This document shows positions 1-8,061 of a stretch of DNA of 64,000 nt, one piece after another (positions within the stretch are counted from its first letter, which is position 1; each line of letters begins with the position of its first letter). The stretch covers positions 62,001 to 126,000 of the forward strand of contig JAGXFX010000019.1 of assembly GCA_024637045.1 (NCBI GenBank). The letters are read 5' to 3'. Source of the stretch: Soehngenia sp. (GTDB lineage Bacteria > Bacillota > Clostridia > Tissierellales > Tissierellaceae). The notes beneath the pieces were generated by a model. That model searched no databases and had not been told where the DNA came from. It worked only from the letters and a program-made list of their open reading frames with translations. The position numbers and the translations under genes were made by a program.

Positions 1-123
1 GTTTTCGATAATCCTGATACTCCTTGACGAAGTTGCAATAGAAGCATAAATAACAACTGCTAGAAGACCAAGAAGTCCCAGTCCAACAATGATATCAACA
101 AGCAAAAAACCTCGTTTTTTCAA
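1..123 (-). CDS. Type IV pseudopilin, N-terminal part (runs off the window)
   Basis: Only the first 41 codons are in the window; the gene continues past base 1. The start is read as TTG at 123-121, because an in-frame stop lies three codons upstream and GGGAGG sits nine bases before the TTG. The N-terminus is a short basic leader (KKRG) followed by FLLVDIIVGLGLLGLLAVV, a class III prepilin signal that the PilD peptidase would cut between G and F. The residue at mature position 5 is Asp, where pilins usually have Glu. The gene begins one base after the stop of the upstream pseudopilin gene. It is probably a minor pilin (GspI/PilV/PilW class); the missing C-terminal part prevents a finer call. 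Confidence 0.7.
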   Translation of the reverse strand, partial: MKKRGFLLVDIIVGLGLLGLLAVVIYASIATSSRSIRIIEN

Positions 124-124
124 C

Positions 125-580
125 TTATTTTACCTCCCGAAGAGTAATTTCTGTTGTATTTACACCAACAGCAATATGGTATGTCCTGCCATCAGATTTT
201 TTTAGTGCAACGGTGTTGGAGTTTCCAACCCTACCAGTCCCGTTGAATTTAAACCCAGATGTTCCGGCATGAAATATCCTTAAACCTGACTTTAGCTTAT
301 AGACTTTAATTTTTTCGCTTTCACTATATTGAATAATATATTGATTTCCATCCACATAAAACGATACATCGATTAATCTGTTCTCAAGAATTGCCTTGTT
401 CCTTGCTTGCCTTAAGTCCTTCTCAATCATTCTTAGTTCCTGTCTTTCATTAAAATTTCTAATAATAGCTGAATTGGGCAGTGTAATAGCTAAAAGCAAA
501 GAAAAAAGAGCTACAACAACGATCAATTCGATCAGTGTGTAGCCCTTTTTGATTCCGTTCCTATCTGTCAATAACGCCAT
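125..580 (-). CDS. GspH/FimT-like type IV pseudopilin
   Basis: A 151-residue protein with a class III prepilin signal: basic leader, cleavage expected at KKG/YTLIELIVVV (after residue 13), Glu at mature position 5, then a hydrophobic helix of about 20 residues. The region after it (residues 35-60, RNFNERQELRMIEKDLRQAR) continues the helix, and the rest is a short beta-rich head, as in minor pseudopilins of the GspH/FimT family that prime pilus assembly. The ATG overlaps the last 13 bases of the SLH gene upstream, and no strong ribosome site is seen, so translation is probably coupled. Family level is secure; the exact minor pilin type is inferred. Confidence 0.75.
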   Translation of the reverse strand: MALLTDRNGIKKGYTLIELIVVVALFSLLLAITLPNSAIIRNFNERQELRMIEKDLRQARNKAILENRLIDVSFYVDGNQYIIQYSESEKIKVYKLKSGLRIFHAGTSGFKFNGTGRVGNSNTVALKKSDGRTYHIAVGVNTTEITLREVK

Positions 581-2283
581 TGATTAAGAACATAAAGCAT
601 GTAAGCCACCTCTGCCCTGGTGATCTTGCTATTTATATTGTCTAAGCCTGGTGACCTGTATGACTTTTCATACATCATCTGGGTAGCGATTGTATTCCAT
701 CTGAACCCATAGCTATTCATGACTCTTCCCATAATCAACTCAACTTCATAATATGATATTGGATTGTATGGTCTGAAAGTACCGTCAGCATAACCTATTA
801 CATGACCCATGGAAAGACTGTAGCTAATTATCCTGTCATAACTGGCAAATTGAGCATAATCCTTAAAATGGGTAGCATTGACGATGTAGTTTGGCAGGGT
901 CCAGTTTTCTATCCTGCTTAGAAGAATCAGGAACTCCGCCCTGGTTATACTCTGTGATGGTCTAAAAGTACCATCCAAAAGGGTATTTCCCGGGTATCCC
1001 AGTATAATATTTCTTCTTACCATTGTTTCAATTTCAGGATTAGCCCAGTGGTCCCTAACATCAGTTAGAATCCTTATGTTTTCATCCATAAAGACTGCGT
1101 ATACTCCCTCTCTGTTGGACATAGTGCTTGGAAGCACCTGAGCAGTAATTGTACCCTCTGCAACAGTTGAAGGAATATAGTACCATCTTTCATTTACAAG
1201 CTTGTATATGCCAGCTTTGTATTCATCTCCGTAATATGGGAAAGCTATTGTTATCTTCTTTTCATCATCCAGAGTGTTTGCAGGATTATCCAGTCTTATT
1301 GAATATATCTCTGATGCCCTGACATAAGATCCAAATCTGAAGTAATCTGTATTCTGCTGGTTAATTGTTACATACACAGGCATATAGAATGTCCCAGGCT
1401 CAATGTTAATTCCAACTGCATCTGCTGCTATTGCAGTGCCACCAGCTGGAGGTATTGTAGTAGACACCAATGCTGCCATTGACTGATCCTGACTTAGACT
1501 TCTGAATGTCTGATTATAAGAAATTTGGTATTGTTTCTTGAATCCTTCAACAAATGCATCCTTGTATTCGTTTGTTCCAAGATCAAGTCTATATCTTTCA
1601 ATTATTTCTGAGTCTCTAGGAAGGTCTCTTTCATAATTCATTGAATTCCTGAACATATAATCCCTTTCAGCAAAGGATGCTCCCAAAGCTGTCCCTGCTG
1701 CACCACCATCAGTGAGTCCTTGTGACATGCTATCCATGGGTGGTCTCAAAAGTGCTTGAATATATTCATCTTCATAGCCAGTTTTAAAGCCAGCTTTGAA
1801 TTCAGAAATAAAGCTATCTTCATAACTGCTGCTCATTCTGTCAAGCTCATACATACGACTGATACTTCTGTCGCTTGGTAGAGCATCGGTCCAGTCTGAA
1901 TCCTTTCCATCGTAATAATCATTCAATGCATATGTCCTTCCTAGGCTTTCACCCAGGCTTTTTGCATCAGCTGTATCCACATCACTACTTTTTGCATCTT
2001 CATATCCTTCAACAAAACCATCTTCAAAATCCCTAAGTGTGACACTACCCAATCCATCTATCTTTTCATAAGTGTCTGAATCTTCATCCTGAATATAATC
2101 ATAGTACTCATCAAGTGCATCAGCTCCGTCATCAAATGATGGGTCAACATCATAATACTTGCCACCTTCTGAATATCCGAAATCATAACCATCTACTTGC
2201 TCCACTTCCGAAGCAAATGCTCCTCCTGAAAGAAGGAGAGTCATTACTAAAGTCAATATAATCGCAAACTTTATTCTGTTCAT
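568..2283 (-). CDS. Secreted SLH-domain protein inside the type IV pilus operon
   Basis: A 571-residue exported protein. The start is set at the ATG at 2283, where AGGAGG lies about eight bases upstream; an ATG eight codons earlier has no such site. Residues 1-24 form a signal peptide (hydrophobic core, SGGAFA end). Residues 25-270 are acidic and Tyr/Gly-rich, with recurring patterns such as DGYDFGYSEG, EDGFVEGYEDA and KAGFKTGYEDE, which look like a degenerate repeat. Residues about 270-400 look like a beta domain. The C-terminus has SLH domains at about 408-460 and 473-525 (both with DGTFRP and a following (T)RAE-like segment) and a shortened third at 540-571. SLH domains bind pyruvylated wall polysaccharides. 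Position between pilO and a pseudopilin gene suggests a wall-anchored part of the pilus system; that role is inference. Confidence 0.8.
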   Translation of the reverse strand: MNRIKFAIILTLVMTLLLSGGAFASEVEQVDGYDFGYSEGGKYYDVDPSFDDGADALDEYYDYIQDEDSDTYEKIDGLGSVTLRDFEDGFVEGYEDAKSSDVDTADAKSLGESLGRTYALNDYYDGKDSDWTDALPSDRSISRMYELDRMSSSYEDSFISEFKAGFKTGYEDEYIQALLRPPMDSMSQGLTDGGAAGTALGASFAERDYMFRNSMNYERDLPRDSEIIERYRLDLGTNEYKDAFVEGFKKQYQISYNQTFRSLSQDQSMAALVSTTIPPAGGTAIAADAVGINIEPGTFYMPVYVTINQQNTDYFRFGSYVRASEIYSIRLDNPANTLDDEKKITIAFPYYGDEYKAGIYKLVNERWYYIPSTVAEGTITAQVLPSTMSNREGVYAVFMDENIRILTDVRDHWANPEIETMVRRNIILGYPGNTLLDGTFRPSQSITRAEFLILLSRIENWTLPNYIVNATHFKDYAQFASYDRIISYSLSMGHVIGYADGTFRPYNPISYYEVELIMGRVMNSYGFRWNTIATQMMYEKSYRSPGLDNINSKITRAEVAYMLYVLNQWRY

Positions 2284-2296
2284 TTTATCTCTCCTC

Positions 2297-3799
2297 CTAT
2301 CTCTCAACTAACACGAGTATCTTTCCGACTGGCAATACATCTCCAGGCCTAATATCGTTATTTCTCATTATCTCATTCTTATATTCCAGTGTTCCGTAAA
2401 CATCTCTTGAAATTGTTGATACATTATCTCCAGGTTTAACCTCGTAGAAAATCTTATCCGCTTCCTTCTCAATACCTTCATAGGAAGAATCTACGTGATG
2501 AGGATAAATTGCCTCCAGCTTGTCAAATACAAGAACTCCGAAGTCGTCTCTTCCCTTGGCCATTTCATAATATATATGTGTAATCTTAATTGGATACTCT
2601 GCTACACTTCCAGGAAGATTAATTGTAGATCTTCCCCATCCAAGCCAGGAAATACCTTCGTTAACAGGAATAAATTCCTCGTCCCCATCCTGGTTTAGAA
2701 TCCTCACACCAACTGTACCAGGTGCATATGAGAAGGAGAAGGTGTGTATGCTTAAATCTGTTGGTGGATATTTCAGCTCAATATTCTGACTGGTTATATC
2801 AACCATTGCCCTGTTTTCTTCCTCTGTTCCAAGAATATTATATTCAAGTCTCAATGCATACTTGCCGTCAAGAGCAATTGTAGTAGGCTCAGCCTGTCCT
2901 CTTACCAGCTCATGACTTGGTACAAAGTCGTAGTTTCTCCATTCAAAGCTGTGGAGAATATCACCTTTTATAGTGGTTCCTCCATCTACTCCAGTACCTC
3001 CACCGGAAGTACCTCCTCCGCCTGTGGTTCCACCACCAGTTGTACCTCCACCGTTTGTGCTACCTGATCCATCAGTTCCACCTGATCCGTCAGTGCCACC
3101 AGTTCCACCGTTTGTTGTTGTTCCAACAAATCCGTCAAAGCTTGAGAACAGTGTGCCCTGGTCAGGATTCTCTGCTGTTTGGACATATATTACATCCTCT
3201 TCTTCCATCTCAGCAAGGCCCTCAAGGGAATAGACTTTAAGGCTCATGGAACCTGATAATTGGTTGTCAGCACTTCTATCAAGGGAAAGACTATCTACCA
3301 TCATTCTCCTTGGACTCAACTCAATCGCTCTTACCATTTCCTCAATTCCAGAGTAATCACCAGTGAAAGGAACTGATATGCCCATGTTGAATACCTCCAT
3401 CTCAGATACATTTTCTGATGATGGTCTTGAGAAGTTAAGGTCAGCTATTTCGACCTGATCCTCTGGTAAAAGGTCATTTAGCAAATATATAATCTGAGCC
3501 TGGTCAAGTGTTGGGAAGTAGTAGGAAAGAATCTGATTTCTTTCTCTGTGAAGCAGCTCCCATTCCTTCTTGATGTCGTCCTCTCTTCTTAATGTTGCAT
3601 TCATCGCCATTATCTTAGTATCAAGTTCATACTTCTCAACCTGAAGTGCCTGTATTTTTTCATCCTGTGGAACCAGAATATACTGGTTTCCAAGATAAGC
3701 AATTCCTACAATAGCAAGCAGCGTAAGAAGGATCTTTTCACTTTTTGTAAGGGGTCTGGTTTTAATGCCACTGAATAGTGACTTCAACTTAGTTGACAT
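2297..3799 (-). CDS. pilO: PilO-like pilus assembly protein fused to a jelly-roll-like domain and LysM
   Basis: A 500-residue membrane protein. A short cytoplasmic end is followed by one membrane helix (about 23-42), a coiled coil (45-95) and a PilO-type ferredoxin-like core to about 195. A Gly/Thr/Ser linker fills 227-277. Residues 280-432 resemble the jelly-roll-like module seen in some clostridial secreted proteins (DGKYALRLEYNI, ISWLGWGRSTINLP, GVLVFDKLEAIYP). Residues 451-500 are a LysM domain (FYEVKPGDNVSTISRDVYG, RPGDVLPVGKILVL). Ordinary PilO proteins are about 200 residues and end after the core. The gene overlaps pilN by 11 bases. PilO pairs with PilN on the outer face of the membrane; the LysM end would let this protein grip peptidoglycan. 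Core assignment rests mainly on order and architecture. Confidence 0.8.
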   Translation of the reverse strand: MSTKLKSLFSGIKTRPLTKSEKILLTLLAIVGIAYLGNQYILVPQDEKIQALQVEKYELDTKIMAMNATLRREDDIKKEWELLHRERNQILSYYFPTLDQAQIIYLLNDLLPEDQVEIADLNFSRPSSENVSEMEVFNMGISVPFTGDYSGIEEMVRAIELSPRRMMVDSLSLDRSADNQLSGSMSLKVYSLEGLAEMEEEDVIYVQTAENPDQGTLFSSFDGFVGTTTNGGTGGTDGSGGTDGSGSTNGGGTTGGGTTGGGGTSGGGTGVDGGTTIKGDILHSFEWRNYDFVPSHELVRGQAEPTTIALDGKYALRLEYNILGTEEENRAMVDITSQNIELKYPPTDLSIHTFSFSYAPGTVGVRILNQDGDEEFIPVNEGISWLGWGRSTINLPGSVAEYPIKITHIYYEMAKGRDDFGVLVFDKLEAIYPHHVDSSYEGIEKEADKIFYEVKPGDNVSTISRDVYGTLEYKNEIMRNNDIRPGDVLPVGKILVLVER

Positions 3800-4349
3800 C
3801 TACCAGCACCTCCTCCAATGTAAGATCAAGATTGAATCTGTAATAATTCTCAACTGCAGATATGTTGGAAACAAATGATTTCGAGCTCAAAGGAAGATTT
3901 TGAAGTCCTTTTGCAAACTCGGCAATTGAATACCTGTCTTCCGCAAAACCTGCAATCCGGATTTCCCTTCCACTAACACTTAAATTCGTTAGGAAGACTC
4001 CCTCTGGAAGTTTTGAGTTGATATCATCAAGAAGACTTTCACCAATGATATCCCTGGCCTGGATATTCTTATCCAAAGCCCTTATTCTCTCAACTTCCTG
4101 ACGGAATTGATCTGTCTCATCGGCAAATGCCTGTATTTCAGCAACTCTCTTTAGTGTCTGTGGGTCCTCTGCAACTTGTGTTAAGCTATTAACTTCTTTT
4201 TGAAGAGCATTTATTTTAAGCTGATTCATTGCAGCCATTACTCCCAATCCAATAATAACAAGGAAAAGAATTCCATATAAAAACAGCATCCTATTGAAGG
4301 CAAATGATTTTTTATCTATAAAAGGATCAAAAAAGTTAAGATCTCTCAT
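3789..4349 (-). CDS. pilN: Type IV pilus assembly protein PilN
   Basis: A 186-residue bitopic protein: a short cytoplasmic N-terminus (MRDLNFFDPFIDKK) that would contact PilM, one membrane helix at about 22-42, a coiled coil, and a ferredoxin-like extracytoplasmic domain (about 95-180, with LPEGVFLTNLSVSGREI, typical of the PilN/GspL-C family). Its ATGA start overlaps the pilM stop by four bases and its 3' end overlaps pilO, so pilM-N-O are translationally coupled. With PilM and PilO it forms the platform linking the cytoplasmic ATPases to the fibre. Confidence 0.88.
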   Translation of the reverse strand: MRDLNFFDPFIDKKSFAFNRMLFLYGILFLVIIGLGVMAAMNQLKINALQKEVNSLTQVAEDPQTLKRVAEIQAFADETDQFRQEVERIRALDKNIQARDIIGESLLDDINSKLPEGVFLTNLSVSGREIRIAGFAEDRYSIAEFAKGLQNLPLSSKSFVSNISAVENYYRFNLDLTLEEVLVDVN

Positions 4350-5416
4350 TTTTTCTTCACCTCTTTCAAACGGATAAGGCCACCAGTTGCATTTGCAAAC
4401 TGACTCAAGTCACAATCTGCTTTTACTTTTTCCATTGTCTTCAGTCTCGTAACCTCCAGATCAAAGAACTCTTGAAAAAGATTATCAATTCCATTTACCT
4501 TGGATAATCCTCCGTAAAGAATTACCAGATCAATTTCATTGCTGACTTCCCTTGTCTTGTAATATCTGAATATCATTTCAATCATATCGAGAATACCATA
4601 GATATTATCCCTTAATGTTTCAGAAAGGATCGCTTCATCATCAAGTCCAATATTCTTTTTCGATATGTCACTGATTCCATCCATATATTCCAGAATCTGT
4701 TCATCCCCCAAGTGAGGTAGCTTTCTTCTGATTTCTTCAAGAACGAATTCCGTACCTCTTTCAACCACCCTTGCTACCTTTATAACTCCCTCTTCAACGA
4801 TTGAGACACTGGTCTGGCCTGATCCTATATCTACACAAGCAATATTCTGGAGACCATTATATGCACCGTTTATATTTCCACCTTGGTAGATAAGCTTTGC
4901 AATAGCATTTCCGTGATAATCCAACACAGAAGGTTTTAAGTTTACATTCTTTAGGAGTGTTAAATGAGCCTGAATTGTTGTTCTTGGTATTCCAATAAGA
5001 AGAATAACCAGTTTTTCAACCCCATCATCCATCCGACTGCCAAGTTCAAGATATTTTACAATATAATCTTCAGGATTGATAGGTATGTAATCCTCAAGCT
5101 GGTAATTTATAATTGCTTCTATTTCTTCTTTTGTTGCCTTGGGAAGACTAATTTCGCGCATTACAACAGAAGATGCATTGAATACACCGTGAGTTTCAAG
5201 CTGTCCAACCTTGTTTTCAGACAAACCACTCCTTAAAAGATAAGTCATCTGATCAAGATCCGTTATTTCCCCGTCGACATAGAGCCCTTTGGGCAGGTCT
5301 ACACTGAAGCACTTATCCACCACAATTCCCTTGCTGGTATGCTTTCCCTCTACACCTTTTATGCTGTCCGAACCAAAGTCCAGACTAAGGATTTTATTGC
5401 TGCCAAGGACACCCAT
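4346..5416 (-). CDS. pilM: Type IV pilus actin-like ATPase PilM
   Basis: A 356-residue cytoplasmic protein of the actin/FtsA fold. The nucleotide-binding motifs are visible: ILSLDFGSDSIKGVE near the N-terminus (phosphate 1), IACVDIGSGQTSVSIVE in the middle (phosphate 2) and VILYGGLSKVNGIDNL near the end (adenosine motif). The ATG at 5416 is preferred because GAGAGG lies just upstream; a further in-frame ATG eight codons earlier has no such site. PilM binds the PilN N-terminus and couples it to the PilB and PilT motors. It is the second gene of the pilD-M-N-O run. Confidence 0.9.
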   Translation of the reverse strand: MGVLGSNKILSLDFGSDSIKGVEGKHTSKGIVVDKCFSVDLPKGLYVDGEITDLDQMTYLLRSGLSENKVGQLETHGVFNASSVVMREISLPKATKEEIEAIINYQLEDYIPINPEDYIVKYLELGSRMDDGVEKLVILLIGIPRTTIQAHLTLLKNVNLKPSVLDYHGNAIAKLIYQGGNINGAYNGLQNIACVDIGSGQTSVSIVEEGVIKVARVVERGTEFVLEEIRRKLPHLGDEQILEYMDGISDISKKNIGLDDEAILSETLRDNIYGILDMIEMIFRYYKTREVSNEIDLVILYGGLSKVNGIDNLFQEFFDLEVTRLKTMEKVKADCDLSQFANATGGLIRLKEVKKK

Positions 5417-5474
5417 AAGCTTCTCTCCTCTCATGTTCACTTAAATATATAATAAACTAAAATGGAATAATTTA

Positions 5475-6245
5475 CTAGACTAAAATGTTGAAATACCAGC
5501 TTAAAAGCTCTTCTCCGACAAAAATAGTTATAAAAAATCCAAGAATGATAAATGGACCAAAGGGTATTGGGTCTTTTCTTGTCTTAATTTTTGTAGCCAG
5601 AAGAAATATTGAAATGACTGCACCCAGGATAAATGACAGGAAAATATTCAAGAATACCAGTTTTACACCCAGGATAAACCCCAGGGCTGCAATAAGTGTG
5701 ACATCTCCTCCACCCATTCCTCCCCTTGAAAAAAAGACTATCAGGAGAAAAATCCCTCCTGCAATAAATAGGCCCAAAAGACTGTCCATCAATGGAAATG
5801 GAACCTTCTCGTAAAAATGCACCAATGACTTTTGAATGATTGAAAGTACAAGTACAGTAATAACAAGTGAATCTGGAATAACCTGCTCCTTAAGGTCAAT
5901 AAATGCGATTGCAATTAGAATTGATGAAATCATTGCATAGAATACGAAATCAAGCTTTGATCCGGAATAGAATGAAAGAAATAAAATTACATAAACAATT
6001 GCATTTGTAGCTTCGACAACCGGGTACTGTATGCTTATCTTATCACCGCAATAACGGCATTTGCCTTTTAAAAACAAATATGAAAACAAAGGAATATTGT
6101 CATACCATTTCAGATCATGTCCACACGAAGTGCAGTGCGATCCAGGCCATGCAATATTCTCATCCCTTGGTATTCTGTATATAAGAACATTCAAAAATGA
6201 ACCTATTAATAATCCGTATGTGAATATAAGTAAAATCATAGGCAT
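5475..6245 (-). CDS. pilD: Prepilin peptidase / N-methyltransferase PilD
   Basis: A 256-residue polytopic membrane protein (about seven or eight helices) that cleaves and N-methylates prepilins. It keeps the zinc-binding tetracysteine loop of the methylase part (C38, C41, C63, C66 in HCTSC and KCRYC) and both aspartates of the aspartic protease site (D117 in FIDLKEQVIPD and D181 in GGMGGGDVTL). Substrates in the window are the pilin at 10.3 kb and the pseudopilins below 0.6 kb. It is the first gene of the pilD-M-N-O-SLH-pseudopilin run, with a promoter about 95 bases upstream. Confidence 0.93.
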   Translation of the reverse strand: MPMILLIFTYGLLIGSFLNVLIYRIPRDENIAWPGSHCTSCGHDLKWYDNIPLFSYLFLKGKCRYCGDKISIQYPVVEATNAIVYVILFLSFYSGSKLDFVFYAMISSILIAIAFIDLKEQVIPDSLVITVLVLSIIQKSLVHFYEKVPFPLMDSLLGLFIAGGIFLLIVFFSRGGMGGGDVTLIAALGFILGVKLVFLNIFLSFILGAVISIFLLATKIKTRKDPIPFGPFIILGFFITIFVGEELLSWYFNILV

Positions 6246-6337
6246 CCCTCACATATTTCTCAAGAATTTTATATACTTGCAATCATAGTGATATTATACA
6301 TTAGAATTCGAGAATTGTCACATTATTTAGTAATTTT

Positions 6338-6365
6338 ATATTAGTTTTGGCAACTAAATTGTCAA
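6338..6365 (-). promoter_or_regulatory. Putative sigma-A promoter of the pilD operon
   Basis: On the minus strand a perfect TTGACA (6365-6360) is followed after 16 bases by TAATAT (6343-6338), about 95 bases ahead of pilD. It implies that the pilD half of the pilus locus is transcribed separately from the pilB half. Prediction by motif only. Confidence 0.5.
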
Positions 6366-6488
6366 TACTTTTTTATCCTTGATTCTCTATTTATTAATCA
6401 ACAAAAATAAGGATCGTCCACGATAGAATACCGAAAACAACCCTTGATTTTATAATTTTGGAACAACATGTAAAATTCGATTACATTC

Positions 6489-6800
6489 TCAGGTAAAATT
6501 TATAATAAGAAATCTATAGTAAACCATTAAAGAAAAGTATCCCAGGAAAGGAATCCAAAATATTCTTGCTAACATATCTCCTATCCTGTCCTTGTGCTGC
6601 CAGAGTGCTACTAATAATAGAGGAATCAATACTAATTTCACCATTGGAAACTCATAAGTTCTTATCATTGAAGCTAAAAATGGATTCGCTTCGTAAAAAC
6701 CATTATCCAAGAACTCCAATGTTAGTATATAATCCACCATATTGAACGTGCCGATACCAATAAGATGCCAGAATAATAATCCTTTTTGTTTTTCAGACAT
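6489..6800 (-). CDS. Small three-helix membrane protein, DUF5658-like
   Basis: A 103-residue membrane protein with about three hydrophobic helices. The pattern NMVDYILTLEFLDNG followed by EANPFLASMI is what I associate with the DUF5658 family, whose function is unknown. The start is set at the ATG at 6800, with GGAG eight bases before it; a longer reading frame to 6875 runs through a hairpin and has no ribosome site. It sits alone between the RAYT transposase and pilD, so a link to the pilus is not shown. Confidence 0.6.
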   Translation of the reverse strand: MSEKQKGLLFWHLIGIGTFNMVDYILTLEFLDNGFYEANPFLASMIRTYEFPMVKLVLIPLLLVALWQHKDRIGDMLARIFWIPFLGYFSLMVYYRFLIINFT

Positions 6801-6817
6801 AAAGATCACTCCAAATA

Positions 6818-6838
6818 AAATAACCAGCTCTTTAAGCC
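6818..6838 (-). other. Leader hairpin before the DUF5658-like gene
   Basis: On the minus strand an eight-base-pair stem, AACCGGCT with AGCTGGTT around the loop TAAAG, is followed by ATTTTATTT and then the ribosome site of the gene at 6800. It resembles a weak terminator or attenuator in the 5' leader. No known riboswitch consensus was recognised in the 150 bases before it. Confidence 0.35.
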
Positions 6839-7008
6839 GGTTACGCCACTGGATCACAACAATATAAGCGTCCATCTATAACTGTTGTTCATATCCTCTT
6901 TAAATTATTTGTCATTTATATAATACCACCAAATCCATGATAATAAACTATTGCTATTGCAACCATTTTAAATAGATGACACTAGGTCTATAAGTATTTA
7001 TTCATTTG

Positions 7009-7767
7009 TTATGTTCTCTCAATAATGCCTTTAGAGATACCTGTTATCCTAGATATTTGTCTTATGCTAATGCCTTTTGTCATTTTCAATTCCTTTATAT
7101 AGCTATTTCTTCTGTCTTTCTCTAACTTCTGTAATTCGCTTATATTCTTAATACCCATATCATTTAGTTTATTTAATACTTCAGTATCAGTCATTTTAAT
7201 ATTATCTTCAAATACGGGAAAACTATCCTTATTGTATTGGTTCATATATTCAATAAATAGGTCTACAGCTTTATCCTCGTCAGGAGAGAATAAATTTAAG
7301 CACAATTCTGTGTCAATAATTATAGGCTCTGAAATGTACTCTCTATAGCTTGCCCATTTATATTCCAAAAGTTCCTTGCAAAGCCTAGCCTTTATAGGAT
7401 TCTGATGAATGTATCTCAAAGTCATCATAAAATAATTATCATGTTCTACAGGTTCGCTTTTAAATCTCTCTTGAAACAAATGCCCAGATCTCTCATATTT
7501 CTTGTTGTACCACAATACATAACTTGAACTTATTCTCTTTATAGCATTGGAAATATCATCTTCTAATTCTTGAATAAGAAGATGTATATGATTATCCATC
7601 AAACAGTAGCCATATAAAACAAACTTATTTGTATCTACAAAGCGCTTAATTGTAGATAATAACTGAAATCTGTCATCATCAGATTCAAAAATTATCTGTT
7701 TATTTATTCCTCTTAACATAACATGATAAAGCCCACTTTCACTTCTTCTACGCGGCCTTCTAGCCAT
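7009..7767 (-). CDS. REP-associated tyrosine transposase (RAYT, IS200-like Y1 domain)
   Basis: A 252-residue protein of the TnpA-REP type. The HUH nuclease signature is at residues 60-62 (DNHIHLLI), with the family block LYHVMLRGINKQIIF at the N-terminus, SGHLFQERFKSEPV in the middle and RYIHQNPIKARLC at 118-130, where Tyr119 is the likely nucleophile. The last 25 residues look like a helix-turn-helix (SIRQISRITGISKGII). GGGGGAG lies seven bases before the ATG. The gene is intact and splits the pilus locus into two halves. Such single-copy transposases usually process scattered palindromic REP sequences and have no inverted-repeat ends of their own; none was delimited here. Confidence 0.88.
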   Translation of the reverse strand: MARRPRRRSESGLYHVMLRGINKQIIFESDDDRFQLLSTIKRFVDTNKFVLYGYCLMDNHIHLLIQELEDDISNAIKRISSSYVLWYNKKYERSGHLFQERFKSEPVEHDNYFMMTLRYIHQNPIKARLCKELLEYKWASYREYISEPIIIDTELCLNLFSPDEDKAVDLFIEYMNQYNKDSFPVFEDNIKMTDTEVLNKLNDMGIKNISELQKLEKDRRNSYIKELKMTKGISIRQISRITGISKGIIERT

Positions 7768-7894
7768 ATTATCTCCCCCATCTTAGTGCTAGATTATTCC
7801 ATTATATCACTATGTGATTTATTGGACAAACAAAAAAGAATGAGTTATACAAACGTGCACACGTGTCCTTAATAGTCGCAAAACTTGTATTTTG

Positions 7895-7940
7895 TAAAAA
7901 TTAAGCTGCAGCCATAAGAGTTCTCCCTTGGCCACAGCTT
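7895..7940 (-). terminator. Terminator after the pilin/ligase operon
   Basis: On the minus strand AAGCTG (7940-7935) pairs with CAGCTT (7908-7903) and an inner TGGC-type stem with GCCA, separated by a small 2x2 bulge, followed by AATTTTTA. It lies 120 bases after the ligase stop codon. The rest of the 7768-8061 gap shows only a short ACGTG/CACGT palindrome near 7853 and a GGGGACAG run near 8034. Confidence 0.6.
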
Positions 7941-8061
7941 TAAATATAAATTGAAATATTATTGAGTTCAACATTGATCGATTCACTTAATTACAATAAA
8001 AATTCATTTCATTATGAGACATTATTCCTGTCCCCTTGTTTCAGACTCTCCCCGTGCAAGA

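Noticed and set aside
2990-3120. Short repeated units that could suggest a CRISPR or tandem repeat array
   Set aside because: They are codon-level repeats (GGT/ACT/GGA) encoding the low-complexity linker, in frame and without spacers.
2973-3233. Proline-rich plus-strand reading frame
   Set aside because: It is the antisense of the Gly/Thr linker codons of the PilO-LysM gene; no ribosome site.
6800-6960. Riboswitch before the DUF5658-like gene (GGACGC word reminiscent of GEMM)
   Set aside because: The rest of the GEMM consensus, including the GNRA tetraloop helix and receptor, is missing; only a hairpin is claimed.
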